In this document: positions 1-9,995 of the stretch, one piece after another
Layout of the letters: each line of letters opens with the position of its first letter
How positions within the stretch are numbered: position 1 is the stretch's first letter
Assembly (NCBI GenBank): GCA_003008705.1
Contig: PDUO01000045.1
Location: forward strand, 146,873-210,872
DNA length: 64,000 nt
Reading direction: 5' to 3'
DNA from: Pezicula radicicola
Taxonomy: Eukaryota; Ascomycota; Leotiomycetes; Helotiales; Dermateaceae
The notes under the pieces: generated by a model
Databases searched by the model: none
Told to the model about the DNA's origin: nothing
The model's input: only the letters and a program-made list of their open reading frames with translations
Position numbers and translations under genes: made by a program

Positions 1-55
1 CCTCCCCCTTTTCTCTCGTCTCTTCTCTCTCCCCATCTCTTTGCCCCTCTTCCTC

Positions 56-1354
56 TCAATCTCGTACAGTAACAATAAAAGGCTCCATATCACTAAACGG
101 AGTATAGCTCTCATCAATGGTGCAATCCCTTGCAGCCAGCATATGCAACACAAAAATCACCAGATTGAAATGATGGCCATGTCCATGTCCATGTCCATGG
201 CTATCACCAGCCCAAGGAAAAGACCTAGTTTCTACAGCACCCATATGCGCATCTTGATCATCGTCCGAACCTTCGAAGCTAGGATCGCTATCATCTGGAT
301 CTGCGAGAGAAGAATCAGGTATCTCCTGCTGCACCTGGCCTCGTAGTTCGTCCTCCTCCTCGTCTTGGCGTGCATCCCCGCTAAGTGTAAAGCTCGGCAG
401 CAGCGAAGAAGTAGGCTCAGTAGTACAACCAGTACTCTTCTTCTTCGCCTTCTTCGCTAGAGGCGACGAACTGAAGTCATACGAATTGCTAGGACCGGGG
501 TTAGGACTACCAGGACTGGAAGACGTGACAGATGGAGTGAGAGAACGAGTGGGTGTGGGAGAGCAGAACACAGTAGTTTCCTCCTTAGTCCTCTTTCGTC
601 GAGGTCGAGAAAGAGCCAAGGGCTGCTGCGAAGACGGTGGGTCCCTTGTCCGTCTAGCAACAATGACCTCGATCGGAGTAACGATATAACAATATCGAGT
701 ATTAAAACACCTCGCATACCCGTCAACTTGTTCCATAGCACTCCTGCAACTCTTTCTCCAAGCGTCAGGCGAATATATCGCCGGAGAACTAACCGGGACC
801 AAGCCTACACTACTGCTCGAGGCCAGTTCTCGTCGAGTAGGTTCTGTTCCCGAGAGATTCTTGGGGAATTCGAATTTTTTGGTGGCGAATTTACTGTCCC
901 CTGGAACGACGCTTGTAAATAAACCACCGTCTTTCGTCTCAACAATGCCAGCCCAGTCTGGTCCAATGTTCTCATATGGTGCATAGGTTCCGACAAGCCA
1001 GAGGATAGGTCGTAGACCAGTAAGCTTCGCGGCAACCTTCAGAGCCGTATTCACAATGATGCAGTTGTATGAAATAAGAACCGAGTCGAAGTTACGTTCC
1101 GAATTGCGAATAAAGAGCTGGTCTTGTGGTGGCTTGGGGACTTGCGGGAGCTCCGACTCCTCAATCGGGTAGTCGAGTAGATGTCCGAAGAGCCTCTCGA
1201 TATTTTCCATGTTGAATTCCTCCCATCGGATAATATCATCTATAGGATTTCCGCTTCTTTCCGTCGTAACTGAGACACCAGCGCCTGGCTCCACCGCTGG
1301 CCATATTTTTGGGTTGGGCTTGTTGAGGTATTTCCGAAGACTCGTTTTGGCCAT
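56..1354 (-). CDS. PD-(D/E)XK nuclease-like domain protein
   Basis: Uninterrupted 432-residue reading frame starting at an ATG. Residues 132-155 show the nuclease core signature: Pro132-Asp133, then a hydrophobic strand and Asp153-Ser-Lys155, followed by Gln209-Val in a helix (EQVDGYARCF) and a strand (CYIVTPIEVIVARR). This order (PD, then D-x-K, then a Q-containing helix) is the PD-(D/E)XK fold as found in fungal kinase-associated domains; catalysis is inferred, not shown. The C-terminal half is Ser/Pro-rich and acidic with a basic patch (RPRRKRTK) that could be a nuclear signal. A His-Gly repeat (about residues 386-396) is encoded by a CATGGA-type microsatellite. It lies downstream of, and is co-oriented with, the kinase-TPR gene at 3676-2182 across an 827-bp gap. 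Confidence 0.7.
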   Translation of the reverse strand: MAKTSLRKYLNKPNPKIWPAVEPGAGVSVTTERSGNPIDDIIRWEEFNMENIERLFGHLLDYPIEESELPQVPKPPQDQLFIRNSERNFDSVLISYNCIIVNTALKVAAKLTGLRPILWLVGTYAPYENIGPDWAGIVETKDGGLFTSVVPGDSKFATKKFEFPKNLSGTEPTRRELASSSSVGLVPVSSPAIYSPDAWRKSCRSAMEQVDGYARCFNTRYCYIVTPIEVIVARRTRDPPSSQQPLALSRPRRKRTKEETTVFCSPTPTRSLTPSVTSSSPGSPNPGPSNSYDFSSSPLAKKAKKKSTGCTTEPTSSLLPSFTLSGDARQDEEEDELRGQVQQEIPDSSLADPDDSDPSFEGSDDDQDAHMGAVETRSFPWAGDSHGHGHGHGHHFNLVIFVLHMLAARDCTIDESYTPFSDMEPFIVTVRD

Positions 1355-2181
1355 GGCACACTACTCGGGGTTAGGATAATTTGCAAAGCGGTTTGGATAG
1401 TGACACACTTGGCATACCTTTTAGCACCGGAATTGAGTTTTCAGTCCGTAGAATGAGTAGCTTGCGATTCTACAAACAAGATTAGAATAATTACTAGGAT
1501 TTTTGGGCTCGAATCAGTGTTACTGTGTTCTTTGGGGCTGGATTCTGAGATGGGCAAAGCAAGCTGGTGTAATGAAATGGAGCAGAGGGAAAACCTGGGA
1601 TGATCTCTGAATTGCAGCCATCTCTATTAGAGACCTACCAATCTTATAGAGCTGTATAGGGCCTTATGTTGCAACTGCTCTAAAGAAATTAGAGGCGAAA
1701 AAAGAGAATCTGCGAGATATTACTAGCGCTACTAGCATCTTCGTAGTTTGCATCTTGTTGTTGAACATGCCTTTATTAGCTATCTAAAACTCTCTTTGTA
1801 TACTGAAGCCGCTTGCAGCTAGCAAGCCGACACTTAGTAGCGTATGTAACAAAGACAATAAAGAAGAAGCATACTGCCCACAGGTCAAGCAGTTAGCTGG
1901 ACAAATAGCTGGACAAAGAAAAGGCCGACAAGTTCCATAAATTTCTAGTGATAAGACGCTAATGAAACCTAAGAGCGGGCCGCTTCTACTGCTTTGTTGC
2001 TTTTTAACTTCAAGAACGACAATAGCTACTCGTCTGCCATTGCCGTGAAGCAGGCAGCGGCTGAATACACAAGTTTAATGAGCCAGGTGCTCCTATTAAG
2101 ATGCTGCCTTGCTCTTAGCTGCAAACAAAGCTTTGTGGCTAGGAGAGAAGAACACCTTTTGGGTAGGTATTGTTATCTTGG
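1355..2181. other. intergenic, no gene seen
   Basis: The stretch between the nuclease-like gene and the kinase-TPR gene has only short unrelated reading frames. It presumably holds the promoter of the nuclease-like gene and the 3' end of the kinase transcript. No repeat or RNA gene was recognised. Confidence 0.5.
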
Positions 2182-3676
2182 TCATGTGTATTGAGTGGAT
2201 TGTAGGGAGCCGCCGTCTCCGGGCAAGAGTAGACGTGGAAGCTTTGTTACCGTGCCAGAATCAGTGCTATCGTGAGATCGCTTGATGTTGTTTCTGGGGT
2301 CTACAATCACTTCCTCCCAAGGAATCCTCACTTGCGCCTCCACATTTGACACTAGCTTATTCAATCGTAGCGCCCAGGTCTTTATGCTGCGGGTATTCCA
2401 CAGATTCCGAGAATCTCCGTCTCTCAAGAGAAGTACAGAATCAAGAAACAAATCCTTTGCCTGTTCTAGGTTACCCTGTTGGGCATACAGCAACGAAAGT
2501 TCACAGCGGCACGAAATTGTTGTAGAATGGGCTGGGCCAAGATGTCTCTGGAATCCAACCATCGCATTTTGAAAGGCTAGGATGCGGACAGGAGTATTGG
2601 ATGTCTCCGACTGGAGAAGGCCTGCTTTGTAAAACTCCATGAAAGAGATGTGTTTGTCATCTTTCCATTTACTCTGCGAGAGGCTATGGTCGATCAGGCG
2701 GTGGATATCGTGGTGTCGATAGTAACGTTGTAAAATCTGGATTAGTGCAAGGCTGAGTGGTGGCGAAGGATATGAAATGCGTTGGAGAATATGATCGACA
2801 AGAGTAATAGCTTTTGACGAAGAGCTCGCTGTATTTAAGATGTGACAGAATTTATCCTCCACCTCGTTGTTGTACGGCAGACTCCAAGTAGAAATGATAT
2901 CCAGTCCTTTCTTCACAGCCAAATCAGCTCTTGGCTCCTGAAACATGGTCTGCAGACATTCTTTGTCCTCCTTACATGCTCGTCTCCATACGTTGACTGG
3001 GGTTATGTCCTGAATCGTCGAGTGGCCCAGATCAATAAAGGCCCAGTCGCTTGTTGTTGTCGTTGTTGAGGATCCCCAAGACTCAGAGATGATGATGTTG
3101 TCGGCTTTGATATCGCCATGGCAGACGCGCATGTTGGTATGAAGGCTCTCTAAGGCCACCTTCAACTCAGATTCCAGCAAATCGAGGGAGCGGCTATTCA
3201 GACTGCCTAGGCGCGTATGCAGGGGAACACCATTGATGCGTTGCATGGCAAGACCAAAGTGGTATGGAGTGACCGAGAGTCGTCGTCCTTTCCGGACATA
3301 TGGGGGCATAGAACTTAGGACTGCTGGCGCGAGTTGAACGGGGCCATAACATCGAGGCAGGTGCTGGTGTTGACGTGAATGAGGGAGGGAGTTGAGGTGT
3401 TGATATGTGCGCAGTTCGTGCCGGAGCAGGTGCTTGTTGGCGCACTATGCGCATTTGAACTTGTTAGCAAGTGAATGGATAAATAAATGAATGGATAAAT
3501 ACATGAATACATAGGAAAACGATCTGTGAGGGGACACAACGTACAATCTTTACAACAAGAGACTCTTGGTCTGCATTAATATCAAGAGTGCATTCATAGA
3601 CAAAGGCTGTAGCGCCAGAGCCTAGAATCTTCCCAACTAAAGAAGGAGTAAGTAAGGGGATACCTAATTGCGACAT
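2182..3676 (-). CDS. protein kinase domain fused to TPR-like C-terminus
   Basis: Two exons, 3676-3545 and 3444-2182, encode 464 residues. The 100-bp intron begins GTACGT, has a GCTAAC branch site and ends ATAG, and joins in phase 0. The N-lobe has a glycine loop (GKILGSGATAFVYE, residues 15-28), Lys43 and a helix-C Glu (RHELRTYQHL, Glu54). The catalytic loop is HGDIKADN (His153, Asp155, Asn160) and the metal-binding motif is Asp182-Leu-Gly, so the key kinase residues are present with HGD in place of HRD. The C-lobe is short. Residues ~315-385 look like a TPR-type repeat (GPAHSTT..., then CELSLLYAQQGNLEQAKDLF), as in fungal NLR/TPR proteins. A kinase fused to TPR is an uncommon architecture. 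Substrate unknown. Confidence 0.75.
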
Positions 3677-4959
3677 ATTGGGACATCAGGTTATTAATCA
3701 TATCTATAGATTCATTCTATAACATTTAGAACAACGATAGACAACGTATTGTTATCGTTATCGTAGTGTATCTTCTTTATCGCGTCTTTCTAGTTTAGTC
3801 ACGTGTATACAGAACGCTGTAGTGAGTGGTAGGCTTAAAACATAAAATTTCAAGAGTGTGAAGGACATTTTCTTTGGGTGATTAAAAGGTGTGTAGCTAT
3901 TCAGAGGCTGATGCACTCCAGCCTTAAAGCTGTGGTGCTGAAGTATTCCAGACACTCCTGTAGCTAAAAAAGAGTTAAGGCCGACAAGAGTTTTGACCTC
4001 TGGCTGGACTGATGTTGTGGATCTGTTAGGGTCACTACGCCGATCAGTGATAGCACAAGTAGTCTCATGGTACAGAGAGATAATGGTTTGCGAAGAGGCA
4101 AGAGAGAGCCCCTAAACGCCGCAAGAAGGGTCCTCGGGGCCCCGAGGATTGAAGAGGTGGAAGAGAAGAGAAGAAGTCGACGATGAAGATATAAATGATG
4201 AAGAAGGTGGATGAAGGAAAACAGTATGAAGGAGAGATGGAGAAATACGACACGAAAAATCCAATTTGTAGAGTCTACAAGAATACTTTTACACGCAAGA
4301 TATTACAAGCAAGATACAAGAGGCCATCACCATCCACCAGTCTCTCCTCGAGCACTTCTACAGCCATGATTCTACTAGTATGATCCTATAGAACATCACT
4401 ATCCACCAATCTCTCCTCGAGCAACACTTGTGCTAGAATTAGAGCTTATCAATTGTTACTCTCGGCGAGCTGCTATTAAAGCTAGACTTATTGATTTAGA
4501 ATTATCGCTGTAATATACATAGGAGCGGATACAGAGGATTATCTCACAGCCACTTGTGATATAACTATTGTAATAGGTACTACAAATGCATTATATTTTT
4601 TATTTTGTTTTGTTTTTTGCCGGATTCATCCTACTACATTCATTACCTGCAATGCTGTGAAAACCCAACAAACAAGTAAAGAGAGCCAATAAATAATAAT
4701 CCTAATAATGATAATGATGCCAGCAGTGATAGAGGAGAGACTATTGCAGTCGAAAAGGGTAATTATAATACTGGGAATACTATCGATTGATACTGCCCGC
4801 TGTAAGATGAAGCCATCGATGAAGCGCCAGAGACCTCTCTTGTAAAACTCTCCTAGGATGTGAATCAGATGTGACAGCTCAAGGCAATTGACCCAGTAAT
4901 AAGAACTAATATGGGCTCTGAAATCGAATTATATGAGCACGGCAATGGGAACTAATATT
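3677..4959. other. intergenic, no gene recognised
   Basis: About 1.3 kb without a convincing gene; only short open frames without recognisable motifs. It contains the 18-bp perfect palindrome annotated separately and AT-rich stretches near 4560-4620. Confidence 0.5.
4131..4148. repeat. 18-bp perfect GC-rich palindrome
   Basis: TCCTCGGGGCCCCGAGGA is its own reverse complement, in an otherwise AT-leaning intergenic region. It could be a dimeric regulator site or a chance hairpin; no neighbouring gene start is clearly linked to it. Confidence 0.6.
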
Positions 4960-4969
4960 TACCTACTTA

Positions 4970-5077
4970 CTCTTCCTGTACCTTGCTGCGAAAGATGTTG
5001 TTAAAGGCAAGGGAAAACGTGGCCGGAAGCGTAAGAGGGCTGCGCTAGATGAAGGTGAGCCACACCCACAGCCAGAG

Positions 5078-5119
<42 letters not shown>

Positions 5120-5296
5120 GTGGCGCGTGCTGCGAAAGAGGTCAGAAAGAGTACGGGGAAACGTGCTCGGAAGCATAAGAGCATTGCTCTAGAGGCAGAC
5201 CGGCCACGACCAGAGCCGGAGCCAATGCCAGTGTCAGAATTGGCTTGGATTATCCCCCCAGAAACATGGAGTGCACCCGTTGCACGGATGTACTAA
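4970..5296 (+). pseudogene. C-terminal tail of a pogo/Tc1-type DDE transposase (relic)
   Basis: One plus frame from about 4970 reads KGKGKRGRKRKRAALDEGEP, then a Pro-Glu repeat, a second basic block (KSTGKRARKHKS), another acidic block, and ends APVARMY followed by TAA at 5294-5296. The basic block, PEPEPE run and terminal APVARM are familiar from the tails of fungal pogo/Fot-like transposases. No DDE core or HTH is found upstream and there are no clear inverted repeats, so this is a fragment. The basic/acidic block appears duplicated. Family recognition is from memory of such tails, without alignment. Confidence 0.5.
5070..5119. repeat. 6-bp microsatellite (GAGCCA)n
   Basis: About eight imperfect copies of GAGCCA/GAACCA inside the transposase-tail relic, encoding the Pro-Glu repeat. 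The reading on the other strand (Gly-Ser repeat) is a shadow. Confidence 0.8.
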
Positions 5297-5594
5297 AGTA
5301 CAGGTTGTGGAGGACAACTCTGTATTGTTGCAAGAGGAGTAAGGAGTCATTGCTCTTTTATTCGGCTCGAATTAGATGTCTTGAGGCAGAATCGCGCATG
5401 CGCTTAATTACTTGCAATAGAGTTAGTCTTGGTAATATTCATGGCGCAGTAGAAGTAGTAATGGATCATCTCGTACCAACTGTCAATGAGTAACTCTTTT
5501 GTATGCGTCTCAGAGCAGGCTTGGGCTCCTTCATTTCTCTCATCTCCCAATGCGTCTTGACTCTCCACTCCCTCGCCAGCTTGCCACCTCCTAC

Positions 5595-6732
5595 TCATGT
5601 ATGTCTATACATCTGTGTCCTCCCTTCATATGTCCTCAATGGCGTCTCCTCGTCAATTCTTCCTTCTACACCCTCGCCTTCTACAGCTTCCCCTCCGGCC
5701 TCAACATCGCCCACTGTCCCTCCTCGACAATCTATTGCTCTCCACATCGCCTCTCTGTGCAACCTCATCGCTTGCCTGTATCTCCAGTATATCCCCGGGA
5801 GAAACGTCTTAAAGAGCCAATGCCCAATTGGTAGAAGTAAAGTAGCACTCCAAATTAGTATCGGCATAGTAACCTGGAGGCTTACTAACACATTCTGCCA
5901 GTCGAGGGACCAGTCGAGGGACACCAGACCTGCGATGATGAAGTACGAGTAGCCGTCAACAAGGTCGATGTCTTCCGTGTGCAGGGAGTTAAACGTGAAT
6001 ATGCCGAACAAGAAGGAGATGAAGGAGAGGACGAATAAGGCTGTGCTGGGACAGAGCACGCTGTAGGGTGTTATTGCCTGTATTCGCGACTATTAGTATG
6101 CTCTTCTGATCTGTAGGGTAATGTGAAGTGGGACAGAGAAGAAGTAGGGGAAGAGCTTACAATCAACACAGCATCAAGATCTTCAAAGCCTTCACGTACG
6201 CCAGTCTTGCAGATATGTGGTGTTGTCAAATTTGCATCGCTGAACGGGGTTCGCAGGGCAACTGCTCTGGGTATTGATGCGGAGGTGGGGTCATAATATG
6301 AGATTGCAATCGCGCAGTAGAAGGTTACGATGGCGATGGTGATTTGGCAGAGGAAGGTATAGACTCGAAGATGTCTTTCTTGAAAAGCGGTAATGACTTG
6401 GCTGTCAGCTTAAATTGGATGTCAGCCCAAAAAGGCTGAACTTATCCACACAACAACAAGATGACGAGCACGATCTTACTCTTCCATCGAAGCTGCTCGC
6501 GGGCATACTCAGCGATGATGCTGCTTGTACCCGCACAGCTCTGAGTCTCATCTAGCGCATGGTATCCGGATTGCCTCGATTTCACGGACAGTATATCGAC
6601 TTTGTTCCCAGATCTTACGAAGAAGAGGTATAGGAGAAAGACATAGAGCCGAGGTCCCGCTCCCTCAGACTTGTATATTATTCTTTGTACCTTACATAGT
6701 ATATTAAGGTCACATTCAGAGGTATACTTCAA
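5595..6732 (-). CDS. multi-pass membrane protein, three exons
   Basis: Proposed exons are 6732-6452, 6401-6161 and 6077-5595 (334 residues). Intron 2 (6160-6078) has GTAAGC, a TACTAAT branch site and a TACAG end. Intron 1 (6451-6402, 50 bp) has a GCTGAC branch site and ends ACAG; its donor is a weaker GTGTGG. Phases agree across all joins. Hydrophobic segments appear in each exon: LYVFLLYLFFV, VLVILLF, CQITIAIVTFYCAIAI, ALFVLSFISFLFGIFTF and VTMPILIWSATLLLPIGHW. The C-terminal tail is acidic and soluble. I do not recognise the family. The true start may lie in another upstream exon, because the residues before the first membrane segment look weak. Confidence 0.5.
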
Positions 6733-6783
6733 TCAGCTCAGACAAGCAGCTTTGTTGCCAAATCAGCCCGAAGACAACACCTC

Positions 6784-7758
6784 ATGAACCTCTGCCTCTA
6801 TATCGATTTAGACCTTATAAAGCTCTTAGATGATATAGTCACCGAGCTCATTATTGAGTACCAGGAGAATCCGACGACAGACATTCCACAATAGCAGATA
6901 CTACACATCAAGAAAAGACCAGATATTGAAACTGAGTACTCCCCTATTATCGATCATCTTTGTGTACTCGTACGAGAAGACCCGTTCCGTGTACGGTTTC
7001 CAATATACGATACTAGCGTCGGTTCTGTTCCTACGAAAGAGGTATCGGAAATCACCAAGACAGAGGAGCTTGGTATGGGCGTATACAAGGCATATATCAT
7101 TGGAGATGAGACTACATATGTATACAAGGAAGTGGATCGGCCACTGTATGAGCCGAGAGATAGCGAGACGCTGGAACAAGAGCTGCGCAACTTGATATTG
7201 TTGCGTGGCGTTGATGGTGTTGTACAGCTCGTTGCTGCTGTTGTATCCAGAAATCCGTACCAAACTATGGGCATCAACGGCAGTGATGGTTAGACTATCT
7301 TACATAGGATTCTACTTGAATATCACTCGAACGGCACGCTGTAAAGCTTTTTGCAGTCGCCCAAGGAGGACTTGCCCTGGCACCAATAGGCTATTCAGAT
7401 CACTAGTGCACTTAGCCGGCTTTATAAACTCGGTATAACCTATATGGATTTGAAACCTACAAACATCGTACTCAGCAGCATAGCTATAAAAGCCATTCTC
7501 ATCGATGTCAGCGGTGCTGGAGGTACCAGTCGAGATTGGTTTTCACCCGAGATGAGAACATTGTCAGAACCACTGTCTGAAGATCTGAACTCTCGTATAC
7601 AAAACGACATTTGGGCGCTGGGGAAAATAGTTTCAGTGGTAGCTAACGCTACAAGTGATAAGACAGTACAACGAATTTTGACGCGGCTTTCACAACTTGC
7701 TACTACAGAGCTTCCTCCGCGGATTTCTCTTCAAGATGCGCTTTCACTGCTCTCCTAG
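6784..7758 (+). pseudogene. protein kinase-like gene broken by four in-frame stops
   Basis: A single frame runs from ATG 6784 to the TAG at 7756 but is cut by TAG 6892, TAG 7291, TAA 7342 and TAG 7387. Without the stops the conceptual reading fits a common fungal kinase-like family: TYVYKEVDRPLYEPRD (N-lobe lysine and a conserved PLYEPRD), ELRNLILLRGVDGVVQLVAAVV, LLEYHSNGTL, YMDLKPTNIVL (catalytic-loop position), LIDVSGAG and DIWALGKI. Stops sit where Gln or Trp is expected and are TAG/TAA, matching CpA-to-TpA change. No frameshift is needed over nearly 1 kb, so inactivation was by point mutation only and probably recent. Confidence 0.75.
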
Positions 7759-8313
7759 ACCTGACCAAACTATCTTAAGAGAACTCAGACCAGTTAACAC
7801 CATTTGCATCTAAGCTGTACCAGTCAAGTCCAAAGCCCTCACCTTCAATTACGGTACTATTTCACCATTCCAGAGGACTAGACTCAGTTCTACTACGGTG
7901 TCAAGCCCAGCGTCAGTTAATGTCTCGGACGATGAAGTGTCTTTGCAAACACGAGGACGAAGACCTCGTGTTAGAGGTGCCGCCAAAGACTTGTTGGCCA
8001 ATTTCGCCGTCTGTACGATGTTGTCAGATCTTACACGGCTTACTATACTTGCCAATAGACTTGATTTTACAGCGGTTTAGCAAGGGAGCCGCGTATAAGA
8101 ATCCGGGGAAGGTGAATAGATGTTACTGGATTTCCCCTCTGAGTTCGTTCTAGCCTAGTACTCTGTCTTAGTACCTAGGAACATCTCCTTCATTAGTAAA
8201 TGAAATTTGGAATATAGACTACTAAATGCTTTCCTACGAAGACTATCTCGCCCATCCTGTGTATAAAGTTGTTTATTTAGTTCAGGAGAATTTACCTAGG
8301 CTGGCGGTGTCTT
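7759..8313. other. intergenic, nothing recognised
   Basis: Short frames on both strands around 7850-8150 overlap each other and show no motifs. No RNA gene or repeat seen. Confidence 0.4.
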
Positions 8314-8993
8314 CTACTCTTCTTCATCTTCAGACCTACTATTGTTAGTATTGATTTCTGGAAGTGAAATATTACTCGCCCTTTGCTTAAAAGTGGATGG
8401 AGTTCTGGGTATATCCCTATTTATCGATGGTGCCTCGGGTTTGTTTGTTATAATAGTTAAATTAAATAAAGTTGCAATAGTAAAGTAGTAAATAGTAATG
8501 CCTACGAGTAAACCCAATAGTGTTATTACTAATCGTCTAGAATAAATTCATTAGCTCCTCTGTTGATGAACTTCTGATAGTATACTTACCTCTATTTGAA
8601 GTACATCAATTCCAGAGAGTTCCTATAAATATATATATATATATATTTAGCGCGTTCAAACCCTTCACGGAGATCCTTGATTACCTTAGACTTAATATTT
8701 CTCTCTAGGGTTTTCAGCTGAGACTTCCACAACTGTATAGTTTTATCTAAGATAAGGCTTGTCGACAGCTGATTTATATTTTACTGTGAAACGGGTTGAG
8801 GGGTACTAACTTTAGGATAAACTTTGATTCGTAGCACTACGAAGGGAAGGTCGTTGCAAAGTCCCTCCTTGAAATTGTTACCATTAGTATTGCGTAGCGA
8901 TAGAATATAGGATTTGATTTGACCGATCATGTAAGGGATTAAGGGCGATTGAACGACGAGAAAGATGGTTCGAATAAGAATTAATATGGCCAT
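8314..8993 (-). CDS. possible small coiled-coil/membrane protein gene, splicing uncertain
   Basis: Exon-like pieces on the minus strand start at ATG 8993 with a hydrophobic N-terminus (MAILILIRTIFLVV). A plausible short intron 8810-8769 (GTTAGT...ATCAG, phase 0) leads to a helical stretch (LILDKTIQLWKSQLKTLERN). A GAG|GTAAGT donor near 8589 and a CTAG acceptor near 8537 lead to a strong membrane segment (LLGLLVGITIYYFTIATLF) and an acidic tail ending at 8314. The phases of the last join do not agree, so either the model is wrong or the gene is damaged. Family not recognised. Confidence 0.3.
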
Positions 8994-9465
8994 GAAATAC
9001 AGGTGCTTGGAGTATTATTCTACGATACAGAACCGTGAGGATGCATGCACTGGGCCAGGAACTGTTCCACGTCTATAGAAATGATATATCGTGACATTCG
9101 TCGCCCCTATCCAGGTCCATCTTCGCAGCAAGTCCCGCCAACATGTCGCAGGAAGGACCCAAATACAGTCGTTGGCCGGAGGAATGGCGTAAGATAGTTT
9201 TGTTGCCATGCTAGGATGCATCGAAGCCTTTATGATCTTGCGGATCGAGACATCCTGCCTGAACCCAAGGACCCAAGGCCAGTTGGATGTTACCCGACAG
9301 TAAACAAAGGCTGACCTCTGTGGACCGGGGACTGTGGTACAGGAACAGAAGGGGAAGTAAGCCGTGTTCCAAGGAGGAATTGGCTAGCATTTCGTAGTTG
9401 GGTGTCGCTAGGTTTTTTAGGTAATTATTTTTTAGCGGGGTCATGGGCTTGATTCGGGCCATAGG

Positions 9466-9771
9466 CCCATATTACTAGTATTTCAATGCCCATATTATTG
9501 GTATTTCAATACCCATATTACTAGTATTTCAATGCCCATATTACTGGTATTTCAATACCCNNNNNNNNNNNNNNNNNNNNNNNNNNNNNNNNNNNNNNNN
9601 NNNNNNNNNNNNNNNNNNNNNNNNNNNNNNNNNNNNNNNNNNNNNNNNNNNNNNNNNNNNNNNNNNNNNNNNNNNNNNNNCCCATATTACTGGTATTTCA
9701 ATACCCATATTACTAGTATTTCAATGCCCATATTACTGGTATTTCAATACCCATATTACTAGTATTTCAAT
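9466..9771. repeat. 23-bp minisatellite interrupted by an assembly gap
   Basis: Tandem 23-bp units of the form CCCATATTACTRGTATTTCAATR. Two variants (ACTAGT/ACTGGT and ...AATG/...AATA) alternate, giving a 46-bp higher-order unit. The array is visible for about 95 bp on each side of an N run (9561-9680), so its true copy number is unknown. Confidence 0.95.
9561..9680. other. assembly gap of 120 N
   Basis: Undetermined bases inside the minisatellite; probably a collapsed or unsequenced part of the array. Any reading frame across it is meaningless. Confidence 0.99.
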
Positions 9772-9995
9772 TTCAGAGCCTAAGGCAGTATTGCCTCAGG
9801 TAAAATCACCTGTATGAAATGGCCTCGACTATTTGTCCTAAATAGGAAAAAAAAAGACTGGCCAAGATTGGGCCAAGTTTTACGCCAAGAAAGTCCCCCA
9901 CCCCCCCGGATAACTCTTCTTCTCCGTCGTACCTCCTTCTAAGAAGCATAGTATTTTCGCAAAAATCAAAAATCAAAAGTTATGAAATAAGATAC

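Noticed and set aside
41..346. Plus-strand open frame over the 3' end of the nuclease-like gene
   Set aside because: Antisense shadow; Met-Ser repeats come from the CATGTC microsatellite that encodes His-Gly on the other strand.
4963..5184. Minus-strand frame with a Gly-Ser repeat
   Set aside because: Shadow of the GAGCCA microsatellite in the plus-strand transposase tail.
5499..5952. Several plus-strand frames
   Set aside because: Antisense to exon 3 of the membrane-protein gene, whose splice sites and membrane segments are consistent on the minus strand.
9532..9762. Open frame spanning the N run
   Set aside because: An artefact of the 23-bp repeat lacking stops in one frame and of undetermined bases.
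9466..9771. CRISPR-like array
   Set aside because: Units are head-to-tail without unique spacers and the organism is a fungus; it is a minisatellite.
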